Notes: a model not told the origin generated them from the letters alone. DNA of 64,000 nt from an uncultured Prochlorococcus sp. (GCA_902590355.1 CACIWI010000001.1:118520-182519), one strand, 5' to 3'. Positions 1 through 10,851 are shown, counted from the first letter of the stretch. Program-made: numbers and translations.

Positions 1-1
1 T

Positions 2-1039
2 TTGGGAGTAGAAATGCCTGCTGAAGAAGTTCCTCTTTTACAAAAGGAATTAATAAGAAAAGCAAATACATTAGGTATCCCAATAATTACAGCGACTCAA
101 ATGCTTGATTCTATGGCTTCTAACCCAAGACCAACTAGGGCCGAAGTTAGTGATGTTGCAAATGCAATTCTTGATGGTACAGATGCTGTAATGCTTTCAA
201 ACGAAACTGCAGTTGGCGATTATCCTGTAGAGTCAGTTGAAACGATGGCAACCATAGCAAGAAGAATTGAAAGGGATTATCCACTTAAGGCTATTGAAAG
301 CCACTTACCCAGTACGATCCCAAATGCTATTAGTGCAGCAGTAAGTAATATAGCTAGACAACTTGATGCAGGAGCTATAATCCCTTTAACTAAATCAGGT
401 TCTACAGCTAGAAATGTAAGTAAGTTCAGACCACCAACACCTATCTTGGCCACTACTACAGAGAGAAGTGTAGCGAGAAGATTGCAACTTGTTTGGGGAG
501 TTACTCCAATAGTAGTTCAAAATGATCAAAGAACAGCAAAAACATTTAGTTTAGCTATGCAAATTGCTCAGGAAATGGGGATCCTTAATCAAGGAGATTT
601 AGTAGTCCAAACCGCAGGTACATTAACTGGAATTAGCGGTTCTACAGATTTAATAAAAGTCGGTTTAGTAAGAAAGATTGTATCAAGAGGAATTTCAATA
701 GGGGAAATCGGTGTTACAGGTAAAGCCAGAATAATTAAAAATAATCTTGATATGTCCTTAATTTGCCCAGAAGAAATATTATTTGTTCCGAAGGAATTAA
801 TGCAAAATATTCCACTGAGTAAAAATATTGCTGGCATCGTTACGAACCAAAATGTAAATGATGTTTATGCTTTTTTCAATAAAAATAATAAAAAAATTTC
901 AACAATTTGTAACTTAGAAAGTATCGATAATCATCAAATCAGTAATGGTGACCTTATTACACTCCAGCTTAATGAAGGTGTTATATATATGGGACAAATT
1001 GAAGATGATGATGCAATAGATAAATATAAATATGTCTAG
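2..1039 (+). CDS. pyk: Pyruvate kinase, 5' truncated by window edge
   Basis: GVEMPAEEVPLLQKELIRKAN...TATQMLDSM...PTRAEVSDVANAILDGTDAVMLSNETA is the pyruvate kinase active-site region. Confidence 0.96.
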   Translation: MGVEMPAEEVPLLQKELIRKANTLGIPIITATQMLDSMASNPRPTRAEVSDVANAILDGTDAVMLSNETAVGDYPVESVETMATIARRIERDYPLKAIESHLPSTIPNAISAAVSNIARQLDAGAIIPLTKSGSTARNVSKFRPPTPILATTTERSVARRLQLVWGVTPIVVQNDQRTAKTFSLAMQIAQEMGILNQGDLVVQTAGTLTGISGSTDLIKVGLVRKIVSRGISIGEIGVTGKARIIKNNLDMSLICPEEILFVPKELMQNIPLSKNIAGIVTNQNVNDVYAFFNKNNKKISTICNLESIDNHQISNGDLITLQLNEGVIYMGQIEDDDAIDKYKYV

Positions 1040-2264
1040 GAATATTTCAATAAAAGAAGCCTTAGGCATGGCTACAAAAACTTTAGTTTCGAACAAATTG
1101 AGAAGTTCGTTAACAATGCTTGGGATAATTATCGGAAATGCTTCAGTTATTACACTTGTTGGACTTGGTAGAGGTGCTCAAACATTAGCAAAAAACCAAT
1201 TAAGTAATTTAGGTGCCAATGTTTTATTCATTGTTCCCGGAAATAATGACACAAGAAGAAGAGGTATTTCATTTCCAAAAAACTTAGTTTTAGAAGATGC
1301 AATAGCGATAAGCAATCAAGTACCTACAGTCAAAAAAGTAGCTCCTCAAATCTCTGCTAACGAAATAGTCCAATCAAACTCTAAAAGTTTAAATATATCA
1401 ATTGCTGGAGTTACTCCTGAATTTCTCGAAGTAAGAAGCTTTGAAGTAGATAAGGGTAGATTTATATCAAAAAGTGATGTTAATAGTGCAAGAAGTTATG
1501 TTGTAATAGGCCCTGATCTTAAAGACGAATTTTTCAAAGATAAATCTTCATCACTGGGAAAAAAAATAAGAATTAAAGATCATACTTATGAAATTATCGG
1601 AATATTAAAACCAAAAGGGGCTGTATTTGGAAGTAATCAAGACAAAAATGCATATATTCCATTAACCACAATGGTCAATAGGATTACAGGGAAGGACCCT
1701 ACTTATGGAGTAAGTTTAAGCTTCATTAGTGTTGAAGCGATAAATAAAAATGCAACTAGTGCGGCTAAATTTCAAATTACTAACTTATTAAGGCAAAGAC
1801 ATAAAATAATCAGAGATGATGACTTTGCTGTTAGATCACAAGAAGATGCATTGAATATAGTAAACAACATAACAAGTGGACTAACCTTTTTATTGGCTGG
1901 TATTGGGGCAGTATCTTTAGTGGTTGGAGGCATAGGAATCATGAATATTATGCTCGTTTCTGTAAGCGAAAGGACTGAAGAGATTGGACTTAGAAAAGCA
2001 ATAGGAGCTAAACAGTCAGATATATTAGTTCAATTTTTAATTGAGGCATTGATTTTATCTACAATTGGAGGACTAATTGGAACTACGACAGGATTATCAG
2101 GTGTTTTCCTTTTATCTCTGATAACGCCTCTTCCTGCCTCAGTAGGAATTACAACTACTTTTTCTACCATGATCATTTCAGGATCAATAGGTTTAATCTT
2201 TGGCGTTTTACCTGCAAAAAGAGCTTCTAAGTTAGATCCAATTGTTGCATTAAGAAGTTTATAA
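1032..2264 (+). CDS. MacB/FtsX-like ABC transporter permease
   Basis: N-terminal TM plus periplasmic domain, C-terminal GGIGIMNIMLVSVSERTEEIGLRKAIGAK typical of MacB-type permeases. Confidence 0.9.
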   Translation: MSRNISIKEALGMATKTLVSNKLRSSLTMLGIIIGNASVITLVGLGRGAQTLAKNQLSNLGANVLFIVPGNNDTRRRGISFPKNLVLEDAIAISNQVPTVKKVAPQISANEIVQSNSKSLNISIAGVTPEFLEVRSFEVDKGRFISKSDVNSARSYVVIGPDLKDEFFKDKSSSLGKKIRIKDHTYEIIGILKPKGAVFGSNQDKNAYIPLTTMVNRITGKDPTYGVSLSFISVEAINKNATSAAKFQITNLLRQRHKIIRDDDFAVRSQEDALNIVNNITSGLTFLLAGIGAVSLVVGGIGIMNIMLVSVSERTEEIGLRKAIGAKQSDILVQFLIEALILSTIGGLIGTTTGLSGVFLLSLITPLPASVGITTTFSTMIISGSIGLIFGVLPAKRASKLDPIVALRSL

Positions 2265-2279
2265 ATTAAATTTATAATA

Positions 2280-2849
2280 ATGCTCAATTTTTATAAATTA
2301 ATTGAGATACTGGTGAGTCTTCAATCACTAGTAGTAACTTCAATGTTACCTGTTTATATTCCACTACCATTAATATATAAATCTAGTAATAACTTTGAGT
2401 TTCCTATAACATGGCAAATTCCGACCATAATTTTATTAACACTTATATTTCATAAAAAAGTTGTTTTCAGAGCATTTTCTATATATATAATTTTGGGAAT
2501 ATTTATATTTCCTGTCTTTCATCAAGGAGGTTCTATAGGTTATTTGCTCACTCCAAATTTTGGATATTTATTAGGTTTATATCCATTAATAAAAATAATT
2601 GATAATTTAAATAATAAAAATAAAATAAACCTAGGAAAATTTTTAAAAAATGGATTTTTAGCAATAGTTGCTATGCATTTAACTGGAATATTTTACAACT
2701 TTATACAAATCTTATTTTACAGTCAATTTAATTTATTTTTATATAATTTAGGGAAATACTCATTAGGTAAGATTGGATATCATTTTTTAATGCTTTTTCC
2801 ACTTTTATTACTTATTAAACCTATAGAACGTTTAAAACGTAGTAATTAA
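2280..2849 (+). CDS. BioY-like biotin transporter S component
   Basis: Multi-TM protein with FPVFHQGGSIGYLLTPNFGYLLG, BioY-like signature. Confidence 0.75.
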   Translation: MLNFYKLIEILVSLQSLVVTSMLPVYIPLPLIYKSSNNFEFPITWQIPTIILLTLIFHKKVVFRAFSIYIILGIFIFPVFHQGGSIGYLLTPNFGYLLGLYPLIKIIDNLNNKNKINLGKFLKNGFLAIVAMHLTGIFYNFIQILFYSQFNLFLYNLGKYSLGKIGYHFLMLFPLLLLIKPIERLKRSN

Positions 2850-3307
2850 TGATTAATAAAATACAAACAAAAATTTATTTTTTATCTCTAAGTATTTTTA
2901 TTGTTCTAATAGATCAATTTACAAAATATTTAATTTTTTATAATAAAAATTTATTTATTAATAAAGATTTTCTTTTTTTTAAATTAGACTTTGTAAAAAA
3001 TTATGGTGCAGCATTTAACATCTTTAGCGGTAGTAGAATATTTTTATCTTTAATAAGTATCTCGTTTTCAATATTACTTATTTATTTGATATTTAGAAAA
3101 AATTCTTTAAACTCATTCGATCTATATTCTTATAGCTTTATACTTGGAGGAACTATTGGTAATGGTATAGATAGGATTTATAAAGGTTTTGTAGTTGATT
3201 TTATAAATTTAAATATTATAAATTTTCCAGTATTTAATATTGCAGATATATCTATTAATATTGGGTTCATTTTTTTACTGTATAACATTTTTAAAAATAA
3301 TCGATAA
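2849..3307 (+). CDS. lspA: Lipoprotein signal peptidase II
   Basis: KNYGAAFNIF and GNGIDRIYKGFVVDFINL...FNIADISI motifs. Confidence 0.93.
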   Translation: MINKIQTKIYFLSLSIFIVLIDQFTKYLIFYNKNLFINKDFLFFKLDFVKNYGAAFNIFSGSRIFLSLISISFSILLIYLIFRKNSLNSFDLYSYSFILGGTIGNGIDRIYKGFVVDFINLNIINFPVFNIADISINIGFIFLLYNIFKNNR

Positions 3308-3308
3308 A

Positions 3309-4808
3309 ATGAATTACTTGAAATTAAAGTATGTAAAGTATATTTTAATAATATTATTTCTATATATTTTATTTTCGATATTTATAAGAATAGTAAATAT
3401 TTATACGCTTATATTTTTAATAGCAATTATTTATATCTTTTATAATATTGATAAAAAACTATTTAAAAAAATAGTTTATAAAGTTATATATAAAAATAAA
3501 AAAAATACACTTTATTTCAAAAATACATATGGTGCTGCCAAGATAAGTTTGGAAGGGGTCGAGAAAATTAATAAAAAAATTAACGATAAAGTAAAAGTTG
3601 AACTTTTAAATTACCAGAAAAGCAAACTAGAGTCCCAATTAAAGACAGGAGATTATAAAGTTACTCTTTTTGGGGCAGGCTCCTCAGGGAAAACATCCAT
3701 AGCAAGATCTTTATTAAAAAATATTGTCGGACAAACTTCCGCAAAAATAGGAACAACAAAGCAAATTAATAGCTATAAAATTCGCATCCCAATTTTAAAA
3801 AGAAACATTAATATAGTTGATACTCCTGGTTTATTCGAACCATCTAAATTAGGAGAAGAAAGAGAAAAAGAAACAATTATACAAGCATCAAATTCAGACT
3901 TAGTTCTCTTTGTGTTAGATCAGGATATAAATAAATACGAAAACTATTTAATTAAAGAATTATTGAAATTAAGAAAAAAAATAATCATAGTTCTAAATAA
4001 ATGTGATTTGAGGTCTAAAGATGAAAATAACCTCATTAAAGAAAATATAATTTCTATAACTTCGGGTAGAAAAAATAAAATTTCTGTTGTTCAAACAATT
4101 GCTTTACCTCAACAATCTCCATATATAAAATCAGATGCTTTAGATTTAGTTCCTGAGGTAGGAAGCTTATTTAGGGAAATTATTGAAACGCTAGATAATA
4201 ATGGTGAAGAGTTATTGGCAGATAATATTCTTTTTCGCTCAAATAAGTTAGGTATTAAAAGCAAAAATTTCGTGCAAGAACAAAGATATTTAATGTCAAA
4301 TAAAGTGATTAACAAATATATGTGGATAACAGGAGGGGTAATACTAGTTAATCCATTACCAGCTGTTGATTTCCTTACTACTACCTCCGTTAACCTCCAA
4401 ATGATAATGGAATTATCAAAAATATATGAAATAAAACTTACAAAAAAAGATGCAAAAGATTTAGCGACTTCATTGCTAAGTGCATTGGCTAAACAGGGAA
4501 TACTAAAAGGGGGTCTCGCCATTCTATCTCCTGCTTTATCGACAAGCTTGACTAAAATTATATTATCTAAATCTATACAATCAGTTACAGCAGGCTGGTT
4601 AATAAGAATAGTAGGACTAAGTTTGATTGAATATTTTAAAAATGGTCAAGATTGGGGAGATGGAGGAATTCAAGAAGTAGTAGATAAGATCTATAAAATA
4701 AGCAAGAGAGAGGACATTTTAAACAACTTCGTAAGAGAAGCCATTTCAAAAATTGAAATGAAAAAGTATTTTAAATCAAATAAAAGTTTGCCTCCATTTA
4801 CTACGTAA
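3309..4808 (+). CDS. Era/YcjF-like GTPase with C-terminal DUF697-like membrane domain
   Basis: P-loop GAGSSGKTS, DTPG, NKCD; start set to ATG 3309 just after the lspA stop rather than the ORF-track start 3240. Confidence 0.82.
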   Translation: MNYLKLKYVKYILIILFLYILFSIFIRIVNIYTLIFLIAIIYIFYNIDKKLFKKIVYKVIYKNKKNTLYFKNTYGAAKISLEGVEKINKKINDKVKVELLNYQKSKLESQLKTGDYKVTLFGAGSSGKTSIARSLLKNIVGQTSAKIGTTKQINSYKIRIPILKRNINIVDTPGLFEPSKLGEEREKETIIQASNSDLVLFVLDQDINKYENYLIKELLKLRKKIIIVLNKCDLRSKDENNLIKENIISITSGRKNKISVVQTIALPQQSPYIKSDALDLVPEVGSLFREIIETLDNNGEELLADNILFRSNKLGIKSKNFVQEQRYLMSNKVINKYMWITGGVILVNPLPAVDFLTTTSVNLQMIMELSKIYEIKLTKKDAKDLATSLLSALAKQGILKGGLAILSPALSTSLTKIILSKSIQSVTAGWLIRIVGLSLIEYFKNGQDWGDGGIQEVVDKIYKISKREDILNNFVREAISKIEMKKYFKSNKSLPPFTT

Positions 4809-4938
4809 AATTGGATAATTGATCATTTAGATAAGTTCTGAAATCAAAGATAGTTATTAACAGTAAATAAGCAATACAAATAGCTATAGATATAAAACCT
4901 GTTACTATTGCAATAATTTTTGGTCTACCCATATTCAT
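4801..4938 (-). CDS. Small single-TM conserved-type hypothetical protein (45 aa)
   Basis: Manual translation MNMGRPKIIAIVTGFISIAICIAYLLLITIFDFRTYLNDQLSNFT*; convergent 8-nt overlap with the upstream GTPase gene; below ORF-track length cut-off. Confidence 0.6.
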   Translation of the reverse strand: MNMGRPKIIAIVTGFISIAICIAYLLLITIFDFRTYLNDQLSNFT

Positions 4939-4941
4939 AAG

Positions 4942-6327
4942 TTAGGAATCTAAAATTTTCAAAAGTTCTTCAATATGAGATTCCTTTGTATTGTAATTTC
5001 CCATGACAACCCGTAAAAAATATTTACCTTTAAATTTAGGTCTTGAAAGCATAAAATTATTGTTGATTAGTTCATCAACTTTAGTTTGAGTCCATATATC
5101 AGATTCTTCTTGCTCAAGTTTCTTTGGTATAAATGAAACAATATGTAGAGGACCTGAATATATATCAAATTTATTCTTACTAATATTTTTTATAAAATAA
5201 TTTTTTCTTTTAATTGATGATTTTAATATATTTTCTATTCCATTCAGACCTAAAAAACGTAACCCAAGCCATAGTTTGATAACCTCTGCAGGTCTAGAGC
5301 CTTGTATGCCGATTTCTCCTCTATTTAAAATATTTTCTTTAGATGATATATATGGTAGTCCAGTATTAAAAGTATTTTCTAATGTACTAATATTTGAAAC
5401 CAATAACAAAGATGAAGTCTTTGTTATTCCAATTATTTTTTGCGGATTTATCGTTATCGAATTAGCCTTATTAATATTATTTAGACCTTTTATTGGAATA
5501 GAGGTTACAGCAAAAATTCCTCCAATAGAGCCATCGATATGTAGCCATATATTTCTTTCTTTGCATATTTCACTTATTTCTTTAATAGGATCAATGGCTC
5601 CTCTTACAGTTGTCCCAAGGGTGGCAACAATAGCAAATATTTTTTTATTTTCTATTGTACATTTATCTAAAGAATTTCTGAGATCGTTTATGTCCATTCG
5701 ACCTTGATTATCAGTTTTAATTCTGACAAGATTGGCAGTATCAAGACCCATTACTCTTATACATTTAACGAAGGAAGAATGAGCATCTTCACTAACAAGT
5801 AATACAGAATTAGGATTTGTTGCTAATCCAGCATTATTTCTAGCTGCTATGAGGGCATTAAGATTACTTAATGTACCTCCGCTAGCAGCTATACCTCCTG
5901 AGAGATCATTAAACCCTATTTTCTTGGCAAACCATTTGCATAATGAATCCTCAAGCAAAGTTACACTTGGTGATAACTCGTAAGCGAGGAGATTATTATT
6001 TAGACCAGCAGCAATTAAATCTCCTAAAATAGAGAAAATTAAAGGTGGGGGATCAAGGTGAGCTAGTGAACCAGGATGAACGGGATTAAATGAATTATTC
6101 AAAAGAGATTCAATCTCAGAAAACAAATCTTCTTCAGAATTACCATCTTCCGCAGGCATAATGCACTTGAAATTCTCATCAAAAGGTAAAGGACCATTTT
6201 TATCAGCTTTAGAGAACCAGACACAAAGAGTTTTACTTGCTCTATTCAGAAGAGAAATCAATTTGTCATTAGTCCCTAAATATGAGGGGAAATATATATC
6301 TTTATTATTATTTAAATCTTCAGCCAT
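4942..6327 (-). CDS. Group II pyridoxal-phosphate-dependent amino acid decarboxylase
   Basis: GGTLSNLNAL, HSSFVKC, WLHIDGSIGG, NPQKIIG (PLP lysine) motifs. Confidence 0.88.
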   Translation of the reverse strand: MAEDLNNNKDIYFPSYLGTNDKLISLLNRASKTLCVWFSKADKNGPLPFDENFKCIMPAEDGNSEEDLFSEIESLLNNSFNPVHPGSLAHLDPPPLIFSILGDLIAAGLNNNLLAYELSPSVTLLEDSLCKWFAKKIGFNDLSGGIAASGGTLSNLNALIAARNNAGLATNPNSVLLVSEDAHSSFVKCIRVMGLDTANLVRIKTDNQGRMDINDLRNSLDKCTIENKKIFAIVATLGTTVRGAIDPIKEISEICKERNIWLHIDGSIGGIFAVTSIPIKGLNNINKANSITINPQKIIGITKTSSLLLVSNISTLENTFNTGLPYISSKENILNRGEIGIQGSRPAEVIKLWLGLRFLGLNGIENILKSSIKRKNYFIKNISKNKFDIYSGPLHIVSFIPKKLEQEESDIWTQTKVDELINNNFMLSRPKFKGKYFLRVVMGNYNTKESHIEELLKILDS

Positions 6328-6370
6328 CAGATAAGATATCTATTAATAATTCTATTCCCAATATTGGTAA

Positions 6371-6886
6371 ATGAGATATATTTTTGAAAATGGAAATAGT
6401 AATAAAGATCAACAAAAAAAAACAAATAATTCAAGTTACACTTTGTGGATGAATTCGATACTAAGAAGATCAAAAGAAATTGGAAAAGTTGAGCTACCAA
6501 TCTGTTCAATAATTTTAGATGAGAGAGGAAGATGTATTGGGAGAGGGGTTAACAGGAGGAATATTAATAAAGATCCACTAGGTCATGCTGAAATAATGGC
6601 ACTAAGGCAGGCCTCTTTAATAAAAAATGATTGGAGATTTAATGAATGTACCATGATAACAAATTTAGAGCCTTGCACTATGTGTTCCTCTGCTCTTATT
6701 CAAGCGCGGATGGGTAAAGTTATTTTCGGGGCGTACGATAAGAAAAGAGGTGGATTGGGAGGCTCAATCGACTTATCAAAACATGAAAGTGCTCATCATA
6801 AAATGGAAATAATTGGAGGTATCCTGGAAGATGAATGCCGTAAAATTTTACAGATTTGGTTCAGAAAGTTGAGGACTCAAAAATAG
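6371..6886 (+). CDS. tadA: tRNA-specific adenosine deaminase
   Basis: HAEIMALRQA...NLEPCTMCSSALIQARMGKVIFGAYDKKRGGLGG zinc deaminase motif. Confidence 0.92.
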   Translation: MRYIFENGNSNKDQQKKTNNSSYTLWMNSILRRSKEIGKVELPICSIILDERGRCIGRGVNRRNINKDPLGHAEIMALRQASLIKNDWRFNECTMITNLEPCTMCSSALIQARMGKVIFGAYDKKRGGLGGSIDLSKHESAHHKMEIIGGILEDECRKILQIWFRKLRTQK

Positions 6887-8045
6887 AAAATTTCTTTAGC
6901 TCAGTATCAAATAGGTTTAATAATCTATCAACATTTTCCTCACATGAATTAAAACCCATTAGCCCTACGCGCCACACCTTACCAGATAATTCTCCAAGTC
7001 CATTTCCAATTTCAATTCCAAAGTTTCTTAAGAGGTGATTTCTAAAACCATCCCCATCAACTGCCGGAGGAATCTTAACCGTGGTTAATGTTGGCAATCT
7101 ATAATCCTCTGATACATGTAATTCCATTCCAAGACTTTCTAAACCATTCCAAAGTTTCTTTGCATTAGTATTATGCCTATTCCAAACATTTTCTAAACCC
7201 TCATTAGCAATTATCCGTAAACCTTCACGAATAGCAAAATTCATATTTACGGGCGCAGTATGATGGTAAACACGATCAGAACCCCAATATTTATTTAATA
7301 GAGATAAATCTAAATACCAGTTAGGTACTTTTGTTTTTCTTGAACTTAGTTTTTCTTCAGCTCTTTTATTCATTGTAAAAGGGCTTAAACCTGGAGGACA
7401 ACTTAATCCCTTTTGACTACAACTATAAGCTAGATCAATTTTCCATTCGTCAATTAATAATTCTAAAGCGCCAAGTGAAGTAACTGCATCAACTAAAAAC
7501 AAGCAGTTATTTTTTCTACATATATCGCCAATCCCCTCCAGAGGTTGTAAAACACCACTAGATGTTTCAGCATGGACAATAGCAAAAATGGCTGGTTTTT
7601 TAGTTTCTATTTCATACTCAATTTCCTCATATGTAAAAGCCTCACCCCAGGGTTTTTCAATAACGGAAACTTGAGCTTTATATCTAGTTGCCATATCAAC
7701 TAATCTGTCTCCAAAATATCCTTTTTTAGCAATCAAAATATTTTCTCCTTCTTCAATAAAATTAGCTATTGAAGCTTCCATGGCAGCACTACCAGTACCA
7801 CTCATTGGAAGTGTAAGACGATTATTACACTGCCATGTATACCTTAAAAGTTTTTGTACATCAGACATCAATGAGATATATGCTTCATCTAAATGACCAA
7901 TAGGATTCAAAGAAAGAGCACTTAAGACATCTGGATGAGCATTTGAAGGACCAGGACCTAACAAAAGTCTAGAGGGAACATAAGTCTTTGAGAAATGAGA
8001 TAAATTCTCATTATTTAAAGCCCGAATAAGTTTTGCTTCTGTCAA
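6861..8045 (-). CDS. Alanine/serine-glyoxylate aminotransferase family (class V)
   Basis: LLGPGPSNAHPDVL, VDAVTSLGA, CSQKGLSCPPG(K) motifs. Confidence 0.9.
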   Translation of the reverse strand: MTEAKLIRALNNENLSHFSKTYVPSRLLLGPGPSNAHPDVLSALSLNPIGHLDEAYISLMSDVQKLLRYTWQCNNRLTLPMSGTGSAAMEASIANFIEEGENILIAKKGYFGDRLVDMATRYKAQVSVIEKPWGEAFTYEEIEYEIETKKPAIFAIVHAETSSGVLQPLEGIGDICRKNNCLFLVDAVTSLGALELLIDEWKIDLAYSCSQKGLSCPPGLSPFTMNKRAEEKLSSRKTKVPNWYLDLSLLNKYWGSDRVYHHTAPVNMNFAIREGLRIIANEGLENVWNRHNTNAKKLWNGLESLGMELHVSEDYRLPTLTTVKIPPAVDGDGFRNHLLRNFGIEIGNGLGELSGKVWRVGLMGFNSCEENVDRLLNLFDTELKKFSIFESSTF

Positions 8046-8195
8046 AGCATTACATTCAATTACCTTTAAATTAGACTAATTTCGTCTCTTAAGCGATATT
8101 TATTTAAAGAAATTAATTCAATTTAAATAATTAAGTAAATAATTATTAAAGATATGACTTGAAACACTGAAAGTAGACATCAAGTGTTGAAAAAA

Positions 8196-8237
8196 GTTAC
8201 GGTTGATACATAATAAGAATCATCAAGTAATTAATTT
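8196..8237 (+). promoter_or_regulatory. NtcA-type class II promoter of glnA: GTTACGGTTGATAC (8196-8209) + 22 nt + TAATTT (8232-8237)
   Basis: GTN10AC core with exact 22-nt spacing to a TAN3T -10 element just upstream of glnA. Confidence 0.82.
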
Positions 8238-8259
8238 CATAGAAGGTATCTCATAAGTT

Positions 8260-9681
8260 ATGTCTAAGTCTCCACAAGATGTTTTAAGTCAAATTAAAGA
8301 TGAAGGAATTGAACTCATCGATTTAAAATTCACTGATATTCATGGAAAATGGCAGCATTTAACTCTTACATCAGACATGATAGAGGAGGATTCTTTTACA
8401 GAAGGGTTGGCATTTGACGGCTCATCAATAAGAGGTTGGAAAGCAATTAATGCCTCGGATATGTCAATGGTGCCCGATGCAAGTACAGCTTGGATAGATC
8501 CTTTTTATAAACATAAAACCTTAAGTATGATTTGCTCTATCCAAGAGCCAAGAAGCGGGGAACCTTATGATAGGTGTCCAAGAGCTTTAGCTCAAAAGGC
8601 ATTAAAGTATTTAGACTCGACTGGTATAGCAGATACTGCATTTTTTGGGCCAGAACCTGAATTCTTTTTATTTGATGATGTTAGATATGACTCTAAAGAA
8701 GGAGGTTGTTTTTATAGTGTAGATACTATTGAAGCTCCATGGAATACAGGGAGAATTGAAGAAGGGGGAAACCTAGGATACAAAATTCAATATAAAGAAG
8801 GATATTTTCCAGTAGCTCCAAATGATACTGCGCAAGATATCAGATCTGAGATGCTTCTTCTTATGGGTGAATTAGGTATCCCAACTGAAAAACATCACCA
8901 TGAAGTTGCTGGTGCCGGCCAACACGAACTTGGAATGAAATTTGATTCGTTAATAAATGCTGCTGATAACGTTATGACTTATAAATACGTTGTCAGAAAT
9001 GTTGCCAAAAAATATGGAAAAACAGCAACGTTTATGCCCAAACCTGTTTTTAACGACAACGGAACAGGAATGCATGTTCACCAAAGTTTATGGAAGAGTG
9101 GACAGCCACTATTCTTTGGTGAAGGATCATATGCAAATTTATCTCAAACAGCAAGATGGTACATCGGAGGCATACTTAAACATGCACCTTCATTCTTAGC
9201 ATTTACTAACCCAACCACTAATAGTTATAAACGATTGGTTCCGGGATTCGAAGCACCTGTAAATCTAGTTTATTCAGAGGGTAATAGATCAGCAGCGGTA
9301 AGAATACCTTTAACAGGACCAAGCCCTAAAGCCAAAAGATTAGAATTCAGATCAGGAGACGCACTTGCAAATCCTTACTTAGCATTCTCTGTAATGATGC
9401 TTGCTGGTATTGATGGAATTAAAAATCAAATCGATCCTGGTGATGGAGTAGATGTAGATTTATTTGAACTTCCAGCTGATGAACTTGCAAAAATTGATAC
9501 AGTACCTTCATCTCTAAATGACTCACTTAATGCGCTAAAAGCAGATAAGGATTATCTATTAGCTGGTGGAGTATTTACTGAAGATTTTATTGATAACTTT
9601 ATAGATATAAAATACGAAGAGGTACAACAATTAAGACAAAGACCTCATCCACATGAATTCTTTATGTATTACGATGCATAA
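8260..9681 (+). CDS. glnA: Glutamine synthetase type I
   Basis: [47 protein letters not shown]. Confidence 0.98.
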   Translation: MSKSPQDVLSQIKDEGIELIDLKFTDIHGKWQHLTLTSDMIEEDSFTEGLAFDGSSIRGWKAINASDMSMVPDASTAWIDPFYKHKTLSMICSIQEPRSGEPYDRCPRALAQKALKYLDSTGIADTAFFGPEPEFFLFDDVRYDSKEGGCFYSVDTIEAPWNTGRIEEGGNLGYKIQYKEGYFPVAPNDTAQDIRSEMLLLMGELGIPTEKHHHEVAGAGQHELGMKFDSLINAADNVMTYKYVVRNVAKKYGKTATFMPKPVFNDNGTGMHVHQSLWKSGQPLFFGEGSYANLSQTARWYIGGILKHAPSFLAFTNPTTNSYKRLVPGFEAPVNLVYSEGNRSAAVRIPLTGPSPKAKRLEFRSGDALANPYLAFSVMMLAGIDGIKNQIDPGDGVDVDLFELPADELAKIDTVPSSLNDSLNALKADKDYLLAGGVFTEDFIDNFIDIKYEEVQQLRQRPHPHEFFMYYDA

Positions 9682-9706
9682 ATAAAAGAAAACATTAGTT
9701 TAAATT

Positions 9707-9755
9707 AATCAATTTGAGAAATATCGCAAAATATTCTCAAATTGATTTTTTTTTT
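9707..9755 (+). terminator. Rho-independent terminator after glnA
   Basis: AATCAATTTGAGAA ... TTCTCAAATTGATT perfect 14-bp arms followed by a T run. Confidence 0.88.
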
Positions 9756-9783
9756 GTTGGAATATAAATATATGAATTGAAAA

Positions 9784-10839
9784 ATGGCTAGGGAATCTAT
9801 CTCAAAAATTGCATATAAAACGCTACAACAAAGTAAAAGCATTGCAGGTTTCGCTCACAAGCAGATTAGTTCAAGATTAATGAACTTTATACTTCCCGAT
9901 TCGAAGCTTGAAAATTTTAATATAGATAGGGATCTTATCATGCAAATCCAAAATTCAATGGATATCTTAAGAGAGGAAGATTGGAATGATGCAGAAAAAA
10001 ATATATATCCAAAAAAATTATTGTTTGACGAACCATGGCTTAGATATCTAACTCAATATCCTAAAATTTGGCTCGATATGCCTAATACATGGGATAGACG
10101 CAGAAAACAAAACTTTGATGATCTTCCAAAATCAATTGATAAAGATAATTATCCTCAATATTACTTGAGAAATTTTCATCATCAAACAGATGGTTATTTA
10201 TCAGATTTTTCGGCTAGCATTTATGACCTTCAAGTTGAGATACTTTTCAACGGAAGTGCTGACTCAATGAGGAGAAGAATAATTAAGCCAATAAAAGAAG
10301 GACTTGAAACTTTTAGAGATAGAAAAAAAAGTTCTATAAAAATACTTGATGTGGCTACAGGATCTGGAAGAACATTAAAACAATTAAGAGCAGCATTTCC
10401 TAAAGAAAAAATTACAGGCATTGATTTATCTGATTCATACTTAAAAGAGGCAAGTAGATATATATCAGATTTAGATGGAGATTTAATCGAGTTGATAAAA
10501 GGTAACGCTGAGGAATTACCTTTTGAAAATGATAGTTTTCAATGCATTTCTTGTGTTTACTTATTTCATGAATTGCCTAGAACAATTAGAGCTAAAGTAT
10601 TAAATGAATTTTTTAGAGTTCTTGAACCTGGCGGAATATTAGTTTTAGCTGATTCAATTCAAATAAGTGATTCACCTGACTTTACATCCGTAATGGAAAG
10701 CTTCTATAAATCTTTTCATGAGCCTTTTTATTGTGATTATATAAAAGAGGATATAGATTCTAAAATTGAGGATGTAGGGTTTAAAGATGTAAAATCAAAT
10801 TCCTTTTTTATGACCAAAGTATGGTCTGCTGTAAAGTAA
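9784..10839 (+). CDS. Class I SAM-dependent methyltransferase
   Basis: ILDVATGSGRTLKQL, GIDLSDSYLKEA, LEPGGILVLADS. Confidence 0.87.
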   Translation: MARESISKIAYKTLQQSKSIAGFAHKQISSRLMNFILPDSKLENFNIDRDLIMQIQNSMDILREEDWNDAEKNIYPKKLLFDEPWLRYLTQYPKIWLDMPNTWDRRRKQNFDDLPKSIDKDNYPQYYLRNFHHQTDGYLSDFSASIYDLQVEILFNGSADSMRRRIIKPIKEGLETFRDRKKSSIKILDVATGSGRTLKQLRAAFPKEKITGIDLSDSYLKEASRYISDLDGDLIELIKGNAEELPFENDSFQCISCVYLFHELPRTIRAKVLNEFFRVLEPGGILVLADSIQISDSPDFTSVMESFYKSFHEPFYCDYIKEDIDSKIEDVGFKDVKSNSFFMTKVWSAVK

Positions 10840-10851
10840 AAAAAAACTCCT

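Noticed and set aside
3240-3308. ORF-track N-terminal extension of the GTPase
   Set aside because: Would overlap lspA in another frame; ATG at 3309 directly after the lspA stop is more plausible.
4109-4522. 137-aa minus-strand ORF inside the GTPase gene
   Set aside because: Fully antisense to a well-supported CDS, no recognisable domain.
5276-5707. 143-aa plus-strand ORF inside the PLP decarboxylase gene
   Set aside because: Antisense shadow ORF of a confident CDS.
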